A stretch of 37,263 nucleotides of DNA, from positions 1-37,263 of the forward strand of contig NZ_JADPEL010000034.1 of the NCBI RefSeq assembly GCF_015667795.1, given 5' to 3'. This document shows positions 17,546-26,398 of the stretch, piece by piece (the stretch's first letter is position 1; every line of letters starts with the position of its first letter). The position numbers were made by a program, and so were the translations under genes. The stretch comes from Clostridium sp. D53t1_180928_C8. GTDB lineage: Bacteria; Bacillota; Clostridia; Clostridiales; Clostridiaceae. The notes below the pieces were generated by a model. It searched no databases and was not told the DNA's origin. It saw only the letters and a program-made list of their open reading frames with translations.

Positions 17546-18790
17546 TTAGTTATTATTTATATTAATGACATTATTAGCTTTTACAAGCATATCATTCACC
17601 TTTAATGGTGTGTTAACTTTAACAGTAAACATCATGTGTGCTCTATTTGCAACGTCTGTCTTTTTGTCTTTATCTAAATCATACATTTCTTCAAGCTTAA
17701 CCTTAAAGTATGGTACATCAGCTCTTAAAACTTCAACCTCTTCCCCTTCAAATACTCTATTCTTTTGAAGTACTGTTGCAGTTTTAGTTTCAGGATCATA
17801 AGATTTTACCATACCAACAATTTCGTAATCTCTAACATATCCTGCATCATCATAGTTTTGTTCTCCATTTATACCTAAATAGAAACCTGTATGATATGGT
17901 CTATGACTTACCTTTCTAAGCATATCCATCCATTCATCCTTAAACTTATAGTTACTTGGGTTTTCCCAGTAACTATCTAATGCTTCTCTATATGCTTTAA
18001 CAACTGAAGCTACATAGAATTCACTTTTCATTCTTCCTTCAATCTTGAAAGAGTAAATACCACTCTTAACAAGCTCTGGTATGTAATTAATCATACATAA
18101 ATCTTTTGAATTCATTATATATGTTCCGTCATCATCTTCTATAACAGGATAATATTCACCTGGTCTAGTTTCTTCAACTAAATAATATTTATATCTGCAT
18201 ACATTTCCGCAGATACCTTTATTTGCATCTCTTTTTATCATGTAGTTTGATATTAAACATCTTCCTGAATATGCAACACACATTGAACCATGAATAAACG
18301 CTTCAATATCACAACCCTTTGGAATATTTTCAGTTACTTCATTTATTTCTTTAAAAGTTAATTCTCTAGCTAATACTATTCTCTTAACTCCTAAATCATA
18401 CCAGAATTTAGTTGCCATCCAGTTAACAGTATTTGCTTGTGTACTTAAATGTATTTCTAATTCTGGTGCAACTTCTTTACATATAGCAATTAATGATGGA
18501 TCTGCTACTATAACAGCATCTACACCTATATCATAAAGTCCTTTAATATATTCACCTGCTGAAGGTAAGTCATGATTTCTTGCAAAAACATTTAATGTAA
18601 CATAAATTTTTCTACCTCTATCATGGCAATACTTAATTCCTTCAATCATTTCTTCGTTTGAAAAATTATTTGAAAAGGCTCTAAGATTTAATTTACCTCC
18701 ACCTATATATACAGCATCTGCTCCAAAATCTATAGCTATTTTTAGCTTTTCTAAATTACCAGCTGGCGCTAATATTTCAGGCTTTCTCAT
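17546..18790 (-). CDS. trhP: U32 family tRNA hydroxylation protein (TrhP/YrrO-like)
   Basis: The 414-residue product has the U32 family opening PEILAPAGNLEKLKIAIDFGADAVYIGG. It also has the cysteine cluster (MCVAYSGRCLISNY, NKGICGNVCRYKY, SKDLCM) expected to hold an Fe-S cluster. Family members were labelled peptidases, but Bacillus YrrN/YrrO and E. coli TrhP (YegQ) are required for 5-hydroxyuridine at tRNA position 34. It lies four bases after trmR, which encodes the next enzyme in that pathway, supporting the tRNA role. The C-terminal barrel-like extension (about 310-405) is typical of TrhP. Confidence 0.85.
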   Translation of the reverse strand: MRKPEILAPAGNLEKLKIAIDFGADAVYIGGGKLNLRAFSNNFSNEEMIEGIKYCHDRGRKIYVTLNVFARNHDLPSAGEYIKGLYDIGVDAVIVADPSLIAICKEVAPELEIHLSTQANTVNWMATKFWYDLGVKRIVLARELTFKEINEVTENIPKGCDIEAFIHGSMCVAYSGRCLISNYMIKRDANKGICGNVCRYKYYLVEETRPGEYYPVIEDDDGTYIMNSKDLCMINYIPELVKSGIYSFKIEGRMKSEFYVASVVKAYREALDSYWENPSNYKFKDEWMDMLRKVSHRPYHTGFYLGINGEQNYDDAGYVRDYEIVGMVKSYDPETKTATVLQKNRVFEGEEVEVLRADVPYFKVKLEEMYDLDKDKKTDVANRAHMMFTVKVNTPLKVNDMLVKANNVININNN

Positions 18791-18794
18791 TTGA

Positions 18795-19439
18795 CTACCT
18801 CCTTTTTGTTATAGCAATTCCATCTCCCATAGGAATTACTGATGTTATTAAACTCTTATCTTCTGATACTAGCTCTAGATAAGTTCTCATTCTCTTAACT
18901 ATTGTTATCTTTCTTCTTTTAACTAATTCATCACTTGCAACCATGCCTCTAAATAAAACATTATCAGCAATTATTATACCATCATCTTTTAAAAGTCTTA
19001 GGCAATGTGGTAAAAAGTGATTATAGTGTCCCTTACCTGCATCCATAAAAATTAAATCATATGGCTCTTGTAATTTTTCTAACACTTCAAGACAGTCACC
19101 TTCTTCAATCACTATCTTATCTTCAAGTCCAAAAGATTTTATATTTTCTTTTGCATACTTTATCATTTCTTCACTTCGCTCTATGGTAGTTATATGAGGA
19201 TTTGTTCCTGCTGCATCATGCATAATAATTGCAGAATAACCTATTGCAGTACCAAGTTCTAATATTCTTAATGGCTTTTTCATACTTACCATAAATTCTA
19301 GGAACTTAATTGTTTCCTTTTGAGCTATAGGCACACCATTTTCTTTAGCAAACACTTCTAACTCATTTAAACGCCCTTCGCTTTCTGGTATTAATCCTCT
19401 TATATATTCTTCCATATAATCGTAGGTAATCCCACTCAT
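18795..19439 (-). CDS. trmR: tRNA 5-hydroxyuridine methyltransferase TrmR (YrrM)
   Basis: This is a 214-residue class I SAM-dependent O-methyltransferase. The SAM motif ILELGTAIGYSAI (about 56-68), the acidic ERSEEM and DLIFMDAGKGHY motifs, and the metal-binding DN in IIADNVLF are all visible. Bacillus TrmR makes 5-methoxyuridine from 5-hydroxyuridine at tRNA wobble position 34. Placement directly before trhP links the two steps. The general family also includes caffeoyl-CoA methyltransferases, but context favours TrmR. Confidence 0.87.
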   Translation of the reverse strand: MSGITYDYMEEYIRGLIPESEGRLNELEVFAKENGVPIAQKETIKFLEFMVSMKKPLRILELGTAIGYSAIIMHDAAGTNPHITTIERSEEMIKYAKENIKSFGLEDKIVIEEGDCLEVLEKLQEPYDLIFMDAGKGHYNHFLPHCLRLLKDDGIIIADNVLFRGMVASDELVKRRKITIVKRMRTYLELVSEDKSLITSVIPMGDGIAITKRR

Positions 19440-19457
19440 ACTAAACCTCCGTATATG

Positions 19458-20465
19458 TTAATATCCTAACTCTTCTTTTTTCTTTAAAAAATCATCATAA
19501 TTGTCAGTAAAATAATGTTCGTTATCTGATGCTAACAGATAAAACAAATAATTTGTATCCGATGGATGTAACGCTGCCTTTATAGATGGCTCCCCTGGGT
19601 TACATATTGGTCCTACTGGTAATCCTTTATGCAAATAAGTATTATACTTTGATTCAATTGCTAAATGTCTGTTTCTTACATTCTCTATATAATATCCATG
19701 TGCATAAATAACCGTTGCATCAATTTGCAATGGCATTCCTTGCTTTAATCTATTATAAATTACAGAAGCTATTAAAGGTCTATCTTCATCTACTCTTGCT
19801 TCTTTTTCAATAATAGATGCTACATTAATAACCTTTTCAATGTCTTCCTGCTTAATATCCATACCTTCTGTTACTTCGGCCCATACTTCTTCAAATCTCT
19901 TTATCATTGTTTCTATTATGTATTCTGGTTTAACTCCAATTTCGAAATTATATGTATCTGGAAATAAAAAACCTTCTAGATTATATCTTTTATCCGAATT
20001 ATCGCTTACATAAGCTGGTAATGGATAACTTTTTATTGCACTTAAAAATTCATCCTTTGTACAAATTCCATTTTCCTCTACTCTAGCGGCTATATCTTCC
20101 ACATTAAACCCCTCTGGAATAGTTAAGGTTATTGTATTTGCATTGTTGGTATCCTTTAAAGTCTTAGCTACATCATTTAATGACATAGTTTCATCTAATG
20201 TATGACTTCCTGGAACTACTTCTAAATCTAGTCTTGTTAATTTAGCATATATTTTTATTATAAATGGACTTTTAATCTTTTTTTCATTAGAAAGTCTATT
20301 TATAATACTATAAAAACTATCGCCTTCTTCAACATTAACGACTTCTGATTGCGAAATTTTAAGTGGTTTTCTAATTGTTGATATAAATATAGAAGCTATG
20401 GCTATTACAACAATTAATAATAGAATAATTAAAGCTCTGCCGGTATTTTTAGCTCTTTTTTTCAT
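19458..20465 (-). CDS. mltG: endolytic transglycosylase MltG
   Basis: This 335-residue protein has one N-terminal membrane segment (about 10-30). A LysM-like region follows (VEEGDSFYSIINRL), then the YceG/MltG catalytic domain: FPDTYNFEIG, ASIIEKEARVDEDRPLIASVIYNRL with the catalytic Glu, and PLQIDATVIYAHG and PGEPSIKAALHP. It cleaves nascent glycan strands and may act as a terminase for elongation. It heads the mltG-trmR-trhP-udk operon after the typA terminator, matching yrrL in Bacillus. Confidence 0.94.
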   Translation of the reverse strand: MKKRAKNTGRALIILLLIVVIAIASIFISTIRKPLKISQSEVVNVEEGDSFYSIINRLSNEKKIKSPFIIKIYAKLTRLDLEVVPGSHTLDETMSLNDVAKTLKDTNNANTITLTIPEGFNVEDIAARVEENGICTKDEFLSAIKSYPLPAYVSDNSDKRYNLEGFLFPDTYNFEIGVKPEYIIETMIKRFEEVWAEVTEGMDIKQEDIEKVINVASIIEKEARVDEDRPLIASVIYNRLKQGMPLQIDATVIYAHGYYIENVRNRHLAIESKYNTYLHKGLPVGPICNPGEPSIKAALHPSDTNYLFYLLASDNEHYFTDNYDDFLKKKEELGY

Positions 20466-20485
20466 AAATACCCCCTGTATTTAAA

Positions 20486-20515
20486 AGTGAATAGCTAAAT
20501 TTTTAGCTATTCACT
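20486..20515 (-). terminator. terminator of typA
   Basis: AGTGAATAGCTAAA pairs perfectly with TTTAGCTATTCACT (loop two bases), then TTT on the minus strand. It lies between typA and mltG. Confidence 0.7.
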
Positions 20516-20556
20516 ATTATAATACTTTTATATGCAATTATAAACAATTTACATAA

Positions 20557-22383
20557 TTATTTTTTACTTCTGCTTATCATTCTCTTTCTTTCAGAAGCAT
20601 CTAAGTATCTCTTTCTGATTCTTATGCTTTCTGGAGTAACTTCAACTAATTCATCATTTCCAATAAATTCAATTGATTGTTCTAATGTTAAAGTAGTAAC
20701 TGGTACTAACTTAACAGCATCATCTGAACCTGATGCTCTTGTATTAGTTAACTTTTTACCCTTACAAACATTAATATCTAAATCTTCAGCTCTAGCACAT
20801 TCTCCAACAACCATACCTTGGTATACTGGCGTTCCTGGTACTACGAATAATCTACCTCTTTCTTGAGCATTGAATAATCCGTAAGCAATTGCTTCACCTT
20901 GTTCAAATGATACTATTGACCCTCTGCTTCTTGATTCGATTTCTCCTTTATATGGAGCATAACCTTCGAATACGTGATTCATTATACCATTACCCTTTGT
21001 ATCAGTCATGAATTCATTTCTAAATCCTATAAGACCTCTTGCAGGGATTATGAACTCTAATCTAGTATATCCATTAACAGCTGATGTCATATTAACCATT
21101 TCAGCTTTTCTTGGTCCCATCTTCTCCATAACTGCACCCATGAATTCTTCAGGTACATCTATAGTTAAATGTTCCATTGGTTCTAATTTCTTTCCGTTTT
21201 CTTCTTTGAAGATAACATTTGGCTTAGATACTTGTAATTCGAATCCTTCTCTTCTCATTGTTTCTATAAGAACTGATAAGTGAAGCTCTCCTCTACCTGA
21301 TACTTCGAAGCAATCTGGAGTTATTTCTTTAACTCTTAAACTTACGTTAGTTTCTAATTCCTTCATTAATCTATCTCTTAAATGTCTTGAAGTAACGAAT
21401 TCACCTTCTTTACCTGCAAATGGTGAGTCATTAACCATGAAGTTCATGTTAAGTGTTGGCTCATCAATTTCAACGAATGGTAAAGCTTCTGGATTAGATG
21501 CATCAGCTATAGTTTCTCCAATATTAGCATCAAGAATACCACTTACTGCAATAATATCTCCAAGACCTGCTTCTTCTACTTCTTCTCTCTTTAATCCGTT
21601 ATATCCAAATACAGCTGTTATCTTATAGTTTGACTTAGTTCCATCTTGTCTTACTAAAGCTACGCTTTGATTCTTCTTAACTTTTCCTCTATGTACCTTA
21701 CCTATAGCAATTTTACCAACGAAAGCATTACTATCTAAAGTTGTAACTAACATTTGGAAAGGTCCATCTATGTAACCCTTAGGTGGTTCAACATGTTCAA
21801 TTATTGTTTTGAATAATGGTTCCATTCCTGTATTTGTATCTTCAACATTGTATCTTGCAAAACCTTCTCTAGCAGAAGCGTATATGATTGGGAAGTCTAA
21901 TTGTTCATCATCAGCACCTAATTCTAAGAATAGATCAAATACTTCATCAATAACTTCTTCAGGTCTAGCATTTGGTTTGTCTATCTTATTTATAACAACG
22001 ATTGGTTTTAATTTTAACTCTAAAGCCTTCTTTAAAACGAATTTTGTTTGTGGCATTGGTCCTTCATAAGAATCAACAACAAGTAAAACTGAGTCAACCA
22101 TCTTAAGTACACGTTCAACTTCTCCACCAAAATCAGCATGTCCTGGTGTATCAACGATGTTTATTTTTATTCCATCGTACATAACTGCAGTGTTTTTTGA
22201 AAGAATTGTAATTCCTCTTTCTTTTTCTAAGTCATTAGAGTCCATTACTCTTTCATCCATTTTTTCATTTGATCTAAATACGTGACTTTCTTTAAACATA
22301 GCATCAACTAATGTAGTTTTACCATGGTCAACGTGAGCTATAATTGCTATATTTCTAATATCGTCTCTAGTTATTAATTCCAT
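20557..22383 (-). CDS. typA: ribosome-associated GTPase TypA/BipA
   Basis: This is a 608-residue translational GTPase. G1 is AHVDHGKTT (about 15-23), followed by G2 [10 protein letters not shown]3 [11 protein letters not shown]4 NKIDKP and G5 SAREG. Domain II, an EF-G-like domain III/V pair and the BipA-specific C-terminal domain follow, so length is normal. It aids 50S assembly and stress or cold adaptation. It is monocistronic by its flanking promoter and terminator, with GGAGG before the ATG at 22383. Confidence 0.97.
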   Translation of the reverse strand: MELITRDDIRNIAIIAHVDHGKTTLVDAMFKESHVFRSNEKMDERVMDSNDLEKERGITILSKNTAVMYDGIKINIVDTPGHADFGGEVERVLKMVDSVLLVVDSYEGPMPQTKFVLKKALELKLKPIVVINKIDKPNARPEEVIDEVFDLFLELGADDEQLDFPIIYASAREGFARYNVEDTNTGMEPLFKTIIEHVEPPKGYIDGPFQMLVTTLDSNAFVGKIAIGKVHRGKVKKNQSVALVRQDGTKSNYKITAVFGYNGLKREEVEEAGLGDIIAVSGILDANIGETIADASNPEALPFVEIDEPTLNMNFMVNDSPFAGKEGEFVTSRHLRDRLMKELETNVSLRVKEITPDCFEVSGRGELHLSVLIETMRREGFELQVSKPNVIFKEENGKKLEPMEHLTIDVPEEFMGAVMEKMGPRKAEMVNMTSAVNGYTRLEFIIPARGLIGFRNEFMTDTKGNGIMNHVFEGYAPYKGEIESRSRGSIVSFEQGEAIAYGLFNAQERGRLFVVPGTPVYQGMVVGECARAEDLDINVCKGKKLTNTRASGSDDAVKLVPVTTLTLEQSIEFIGNDELVEVTPESIRIRKRYLDASERKRMISRSKK

Positions 22384-22407
22384 TTAATTTCCTCCATCAA
22401 TTTTATT

Positions 22408-22444
22408 TATGAATTTAAATTTTAAATTCATAATTTTTATTATA
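22408..22444 (-). promoter_or_regulatory. typA -10 element and 5'-terminal AU-only hairpin
   Basis: A perfect TATAAT on the minus strand (22444-22439) puts the start of transcription near 22432. This is exactly where a palindrome TATGAATTTA...TAAATTCATA (22432-22408) begins, so the mRNA would start with this hairpin, followed by the GGAGG site. The -35 is weak (TTTCAA, 16 bases upstream). Confidence 0.45.
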
Positions 22445-22607
22445 AAGGCTTATCTCTCTTTTGAAACCAAGTACACAATACTTCAAGTTTTTTTGCTACG
22501 TTTAAATTTTATTGCAACAAATTCTTCGATACACTGCATACTTGTAAGTTGAAATAACTAAATAATAAATTTAGCTTTTCACTTATGTAAACCTATTAAT
22601 ATTTTGC

Positions 22608-22641
22608 CCAAAAAGAAAATTGGATACACTCGTATCCAATT
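22608..22641 (-). terminator. terminator of rnj
   Basis: AATTGGATAC-GAGT-GTATCCAATT is followed by TTCTTTTT on the minus strand, about 50 bases after the rnj stop. The rest of the 310-base rnj-typA gap shows only the typA promoter region. Confidence 0.85.
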
Positions 22642-22693
22642 CCCAAATCTATCAATTATTCTACTATTATCTTTGTTACTTGTCAACTAATAC

Positions 22694-24361
22694 TTATATT
22701 TCCATAATAATTGGTAAAATCATTGGCTTTCTTTTAGTCTTTTCATAAAGATAAGTTCTTAGCTCATCTCTTACATTTGACTTTAAAGTAGCCCAATCAG
22801 TAATCTTCTTTTCTTCACAATCCAGTAGAGTATTTCTAACAATATCTCTTGCCTCATCCATTAGTCCTTCAGATTCTCTTACATAAACAAATCCTCTTGA
22901 AATAATATCTGGTCCTGCAACAATATTCTTATTTTCTTTAGATAGAGTTACAACTACTGTTAATATACCATCTTGAGATAAATGTTTTCTATCTCTCAAC
23001 ACTATATTTCCAACATCACCAACTCCAAGTCCATCAACAAATATTTGTCCTGAAACAACTGTTCCATTCTTTTTAATGCCATTTCTAGTAACTTCGATTA
23101 TATCTCCAACATCAGGTATAACTACATTTTTTTCATCTAAACCTAATTTTGTAGCTAATTCACCATGTTGTTTTAAATGTCTATACTCACCATGTACTGG
23201 AATAAAATGCTTTGGTTTAACTAACGTTTGCATAAGCTTTAACTCTTCTTGACAGGCATGACCTGAAACGTGGATATTTTCTTGAGAGCCGTATATAACT
23301 TCTGCACCCTTTTTAAATAATTGATTAATAACCTTTGATACAAGCTTTTCATTTCCTGGAATAGGTGTTGCTGAGATAATTATTGTATCACCTTCAACAA
23401 TATTTACTTTTCTATGCTCTGATGCAGCCATTCTTGATAAAGCTGACATTGGCTCTCCCTGGCTTCCAGTAGTAATAATAACAATTTGATCATTATTATA
23501 CTTATTAATTTGATCAATCGATACTAACGAATCCTTATCAACCTCAATATAACCTAATTCTATAGCTACATTCATTATATTTTCCATGCTTCTTCCTGAA
23601 ACAGCAACTTTCCTACCGTATACAGAAGCAGCATCTATTATTTGTTGAATTCTATGAATATTTGATGCAAATGTTGCAATAATTATTCTTCCCTTAGTTT
23701 TTCCAAAAATTCTTGTTAAGCTTTCTCCAACAATTCTTTCAGAGTTTGTATATCCTGGTTTTTCTACATTTGTAGAATCAGCCATCATTGCAAGAACTCC
23801 TTTTTTACCTAATTCTGCAAATCTTGCAAAATCCATTGCTTCTCCATCAATAGGAGTATAATCAACCTTAAAATCTCCTGTATGAAGCACAACTCCTAAT
23901 GGTGTGTGTACTGCAATTGCAACTGAATCAGCAATTGAGTGATTAGTTTTTATAAACTCTACAGATACAGAATTTAATCTAATTACATCCTTAGGTTTTA
24001 CTCTTATAAGCTCTGTTGAACTTAACAATCCATGTTCTTTTAATTTTGTTTCTACTATTCCTAGTGTTAATTTTGTTCCATATACTGGAACATTTAATTG
24101 TTTTAAAACATATGGTAATGCTCCGATATGATCCTCATGTCCATGAGTTAAGAATATTCCTGATACTTTTTCTTTATTTTTCATAAGGTACGTTATATCA
24201 GGTATAACTAAATCTATTCCAAACATATCTTCATCTGGAAACTTAAGTCCACAATCTATTGCAACTATATCATTTTTATATTCTATTGCTGTTAAATTTT
24301 TACCGATTTCATTTACCCCACCTAGAGGAATAATCTTAACCTTAGCCTTCTCATTCTTCAT
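22694..24361 (-). CDS. rnj: ribonuclease J
   Basis: This is a 555-residue metallo-beta-lactamase/beta-CASP nuclease with 5'-3' exonuclease and endonuclease activity in RNA decay and maturation. Zinc ligands are visible in LTHGHEDHIGAL (His73, His75, Asp77, His78). Downstream lie HTGDFK, the beta-CASP motif region MADSTNVEKPGY, and SGHACQEEL and PVHGEYRHL near the C-terminal catalytic parts. I place the start at the ATG at 24361: AAGGAGGGG sits just upstream, and an in-frame ATG twelve codons earlier would encode that site. It follows fur. Confidence 0.95.
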   Translation of the reverse strand: MKNEKAKVKIIPLGGVNEIGKNLTAIEYKNDIVAIDCGLKFPDEDMFGIDLVIPDITYLMKNKEKVSGIFLTHGHEDHIGALPYVLKQLNVPVYGTKLTLGIVETKLKEHGLLSSTELIRVKPKDVIRLNSVSVEFIKTNHSIADSVAIAVHTPLGVVLHTGDFKVDYTPIDGEAMDFARFAELGKKGVLAMMADSTNVEKPGYTNSERIVGESLTRIFGKTKGRIIIATFASNIHRIQQIIDAASVYGRKVAVSGRSMENIMNVAIELGYIEVDKDSLVSIDQINKYNNDQIVIITTGSQGEPMSALSRMAASEHRKVNIVEGDTIIISATPIPGNEKLVSKVINQLFKKGAEVIYGSQENIHVSGHACQEELKLMQTLVKPKHFIPVHGEYRHLKQHGELATKLGLDEKNVVIPDVGDIIEVTRNGIKKNGTVVSGQIFVDGLGVGDVGNIVLRDRKHLSQDGILTVVVTLSKENKNIVAGPDIISRGFVYVRESEGLMDEARDIVRNTLLDCEEKKITDWATLKSNVRDELRTYLYEKTKRKPMILPIIMEI

Positions 24362-24425
24362 ATGTCCCCTCCTTCTCTTTTCCTTTATGTATTTCAAAGT
24401 ATATCCCTACTATTAAAATATCTTT

Positions 24426-24887
24426 TTATTCACTTTTATGTTTTTTGCAACATTCAGAACAAATACCAAAGAACTTTACACTATGATCTAAAATTTTAAA
24501 CCCATATGTATTTTCAATACTTTCTTCTAGTTCATCTAAAAGATCATCTTGAACTTCGAATACAGCTTTACACTCATTACATACTAAATGATGATGTCTA
24601 TGTTCTTCTTCACTATGAACAAGCTCATATCTACTACATCCATCATTTAAATCAAGTTTGAAAATAACACCTATTTCTTCTAGTAATAATACAGTTCTAT
24701 ATACTGTTGCTAAACCTATATCAGGACATATTTTCTTAACTTCATCATAAATCTCTTCTGCGGTTAAGTGTTCTCCCTCTTTTTCAATGATTACATCTAC
24801 AATAGCTCTTCTTTGAGGCGTTAACTTATAGCCTTTTTGTTTTAGGTTTTCTTTTAATAATTCAATGTCTACATTAACTGTGCTCAT
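24426..24887 (-). CDS. fur: Fur family metal-dependent repressor
   Basis: The 153-residue protein has an N-terminal winged helix (YKLTPQRRAIVDVI, ATVYRTVLLLEEIGVI) and a C-terminal dimer and metal domain. Two CxxC pairs (CNEC, CSEC) bind structural zinc, and the HHHLVCNEC stretch plus acidic residues form the sensing site. It is most like Fur; PerR or Zur cannot be excluded by eye. It lies between a DUF1292 gene and rnj. Confidence 0.85.
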   Translation of the reverse strand: MSTVNVDIELLKENLKQKGYKLTPQRRAIVDVIIEKEGEHLTAEEIYDEVKKICPDIGLATVYRTVLLLEEIGVIFKLDLNDGCSRYELVHSEEEHRHHHLVCNECKAVFEVQDDLLDELEESIENTYGFKILDHSVKFFGICSECCKKHKSE

Positions 24888-24910
24888 ATACTTAACACCT
24901 CATTTCTTCT

Positions 24911-25186
24911 TTATTCTTCTTCTGAGAAAATAGTATTGTAAGCTTCTTCTATAGCAGCTAACTCTATTTCATCTTCAATTAATTCAAACATATCATTATC
25001 ATCTTCATCTTTTATTACTTTTAAAGCAAATGGGTTTTCATCTTCGTATCCTTGTTCTTGAACTATAACATATTCACTTTTTTCGTCATTTTCAGGATTT
25101 ACCATATCAAAGAATGCTATTACATTTAAATTTATCTCATTTCCATCTTCATCAAACAATTGTATAGTTTTTAAATCTTTTTCCAT
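24911..25186 (-). CDS. DUF1292 family acidic protein (YrzB-like)
   Basis: This 91-residue protein is strongly acidic and has the DUF1292 pattern: IQLFDEDGNEINLNVIAFFDM, then YVIVQEQG and ENPFALKVIKDEDD. The ATG at 25186 has AAAGGAG eight bases upstream. An ATG seven codons earlier would overlap that site. In Bacillus the homologue yrzB lies with yrrK (ruvX), yrzL (ireB) and alaS, as here. Its function is unknown. Confidence 0.85.
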   Translation of the reverse strand: MEKDLKTIQLFDEDGNEINLNVIAFFDMVNPENDEKSEYVIVQEQGYEDENPFALKVIKDEDDNDMFELIEDEIELAAIEEAYNTIFSEEE

Positions 25187-25207
25187 TTTACAAACTCCTT
25201 TTTTCAT

Positions 25208-25404
25208 CTAAATTGTTTATTCTATTATTACACAAAATATCAAAACTGAAAACAGTTTTATTTTAGTTAATAATTAGTAGTTTTAAGTTAGTAATTAAGG
25301 ATAAAACTGCTAACTACTAACTCTTTTAAGCTACTATCTATTAGAAAACCTTAACTTGCACTAAATTACTGTTTCGACTAAGTAGCTAACCTACCTATAG
25401 TTGG
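25208..25404. repeat. AGTTAG/AGTTAA-rich intergenic segment with imperfect hairpins
   Basis: The ruvX-DUF1292 gap holds AGTTAGTA with a near-complement TAACTACTAACT about 20 bases on, and a hairpin AAGTAGC...GCTACTT next to the ruvX stop. No T-tract follows on the minus strand. A similar AGTTAA/TTAACT-rich stretch (about 25850-25950) lies on the other side of ruvX. Confidence 0.4.
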
Positions 25405-25824
25405 CTACTTGCTAAGTCTTAGCTTATCTAAATACCCTTGCAATATGTAAGTTGCGGCTATTTTATCAACTATTTTCTTTCTTTTACTTCTTGAAAGATC
25501 AGCTTCTAACATTGCTCTATGAGCTGCTACTGTTGTTAATCTTTCATCCCACATTTCTATTGGTAATCCTGTTTTTTCTTTTAAAAGTTCTGAAAACTCT
25601 AAAGCCTTTTCACCTGATTCACCAATAGTTCCATTCATATTTTTAGGCAATCCAACAACTATAGTTTCAACACCATACTCATTGCATATTTTATGTATTT
25701 CTTCTAAATCTTGTTCCTTTTTAGTACGTCTTATTGTTGTAATTCCTTGCGCTGTCCAACCTAAAGGATCGCTTAAAGCAACTCCTATAGTTTTAGATCC
25801 CATATCAAGTCCTAATATTCTCAT
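25405..25824 (-). CDS. ruvX: RuvX/YqgF family nuclease, pre-16S rRNA 5' processing
   Basis: This is a 139-residue RNase H-fold nuclease. Motifs are [27 protein letters not shown] with the first catalytic Asp, [10 protein letters not shown], and [14 protein letters not shown] with the DE pair near 93-94, ending in [18 protein letters not shown]. YqgF matures the 16S rRNA 5' end in E. coli. The order alaS-ireB-ruvX-DUF1292 is conserved in Firmicutes. Confidence 0.93.
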   Translation of the reverse strand: MRILGLDMGSKTIGVALSDPLGWTAQGITTIRRTKKEQDLEEIHKICNEYGVETIVVGLPKNMNGTIGESGEKALEFSELLKEKTGLPIEMWDERLTTVAAHRAMLEADLSRSKRKKIVDKIAATYILQGYLDKLRLSK

Positions 25825-25979
25825 AGAAACTCCTTTTTATTTTTGAATAGTTAAGTATTACTTTTTCAATGTAATAAGTTAATAATTTAAAAAGTTAAAA
25901 AGTTAAGTATATAAACTTTACCTTTTTAACTAATTAAGTTCTATTAACTATAATTTATTAGTATACTTTTTTAAAAACA

Positions 25980-26005
25980 AAAGTGCCCGCTCAACGGGCA
26001 CCTTT
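25980..26005 (-). terminator. terminator of ireB
   Basis: GTGCCCG-TTGAG-CGGGCAC is followed by TTTTGTTTTT on the minus strand, at the end of ireB. Confidence 0.85.
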
Positions 26006-26262
26006 TATTTTATTTCTAGATAAGATTTTATTACCTCTTCAAGTATTTCATCTCTTTCAAGTTTTCTAAGTAAAGCTCTTGCTCCGTTATAACTAGTAAT
26101 GTAAGAAGGATCGCCTGAAATTAGATAACCTACCAATTGATTTATTGGGTTATATCCCTTTTCCTTCAATGCTGTATACACATCATTTAAAATTGATTTA
26201 GTTAAATCTTCTTTGTTAATGTTTAAGTCAAATTGCATTGTTCTGTCAAGATTATTATCCAT
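26005..26262 (-). CDS. ireB: IreB family regulatory phosphoprotein (UPF0297, YrzL)
   Basis: This is an 85-residue protein of the UPF0297 family. The [12 protein letters not shown] start holds the threonine region phosphorylated by a PASTA kinase in Enterococcus. [29 protein letters not shown] and [15 protein letters not shown] are the family signature. In Enterococcus IreB is a substrate of the IreK/IreP kinase-phosphatase pair and affects cephalosporin resistance. The ribosome site (TAAGGGGG) is 28 bases upstream of the ATG, with a hairpin between. A TATAAT (26362-26357) suggests its own promoter after alaS. Confidence 0.92.
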   Translation of the reverse strand: MDNNLDRTMQFDLNINKEDLTKSILNDVYTALKEKGYNPINQLVGYLISGDPSYITSYNGARALLRKLERDEILEEVIKSYLEIK

Positions 26263-26269
26263 ATCGTTC

Positions 26270-26298
26270 GCTGCTTCCTTAGCAGCTTCACCCCCTTA
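26270..26298 (-). promoter_or_regulatory. ireB ribosome site with a hairpin in the spacer
   Basis: On the minus strand TAAGGGGG (26298-26291) is followed by GCTGCT-AAGGA-AGCAGC (26286-26270) and then the ATG at 26262. The stem removes 17 bases, bringing the effective spacing from 28 to about 11. The loop itself is AAGGA, a second possible site. Confidence 0.5.
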
Positions 26299-26398
26299 CG
26301 AAAGTTTTTTATTTATTTTTAATCATTAGAAATTTTATATAACATTTATTATTTATATTATACCCTAAATTAGTACAATTGTATACCATAACACACAA

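Noticed and set aside
22490-22546. 18-codon ORF (MQCIEEF...) in the typA upstream region
   Set aside because: No ribosome site, and it lies upstream of the likely typA promoter.
24362-24397. Twelve-codon N-terminal extension of RNase J
   Set aside because: The extension would be encoded by the ribosome site of the downstream ATG.
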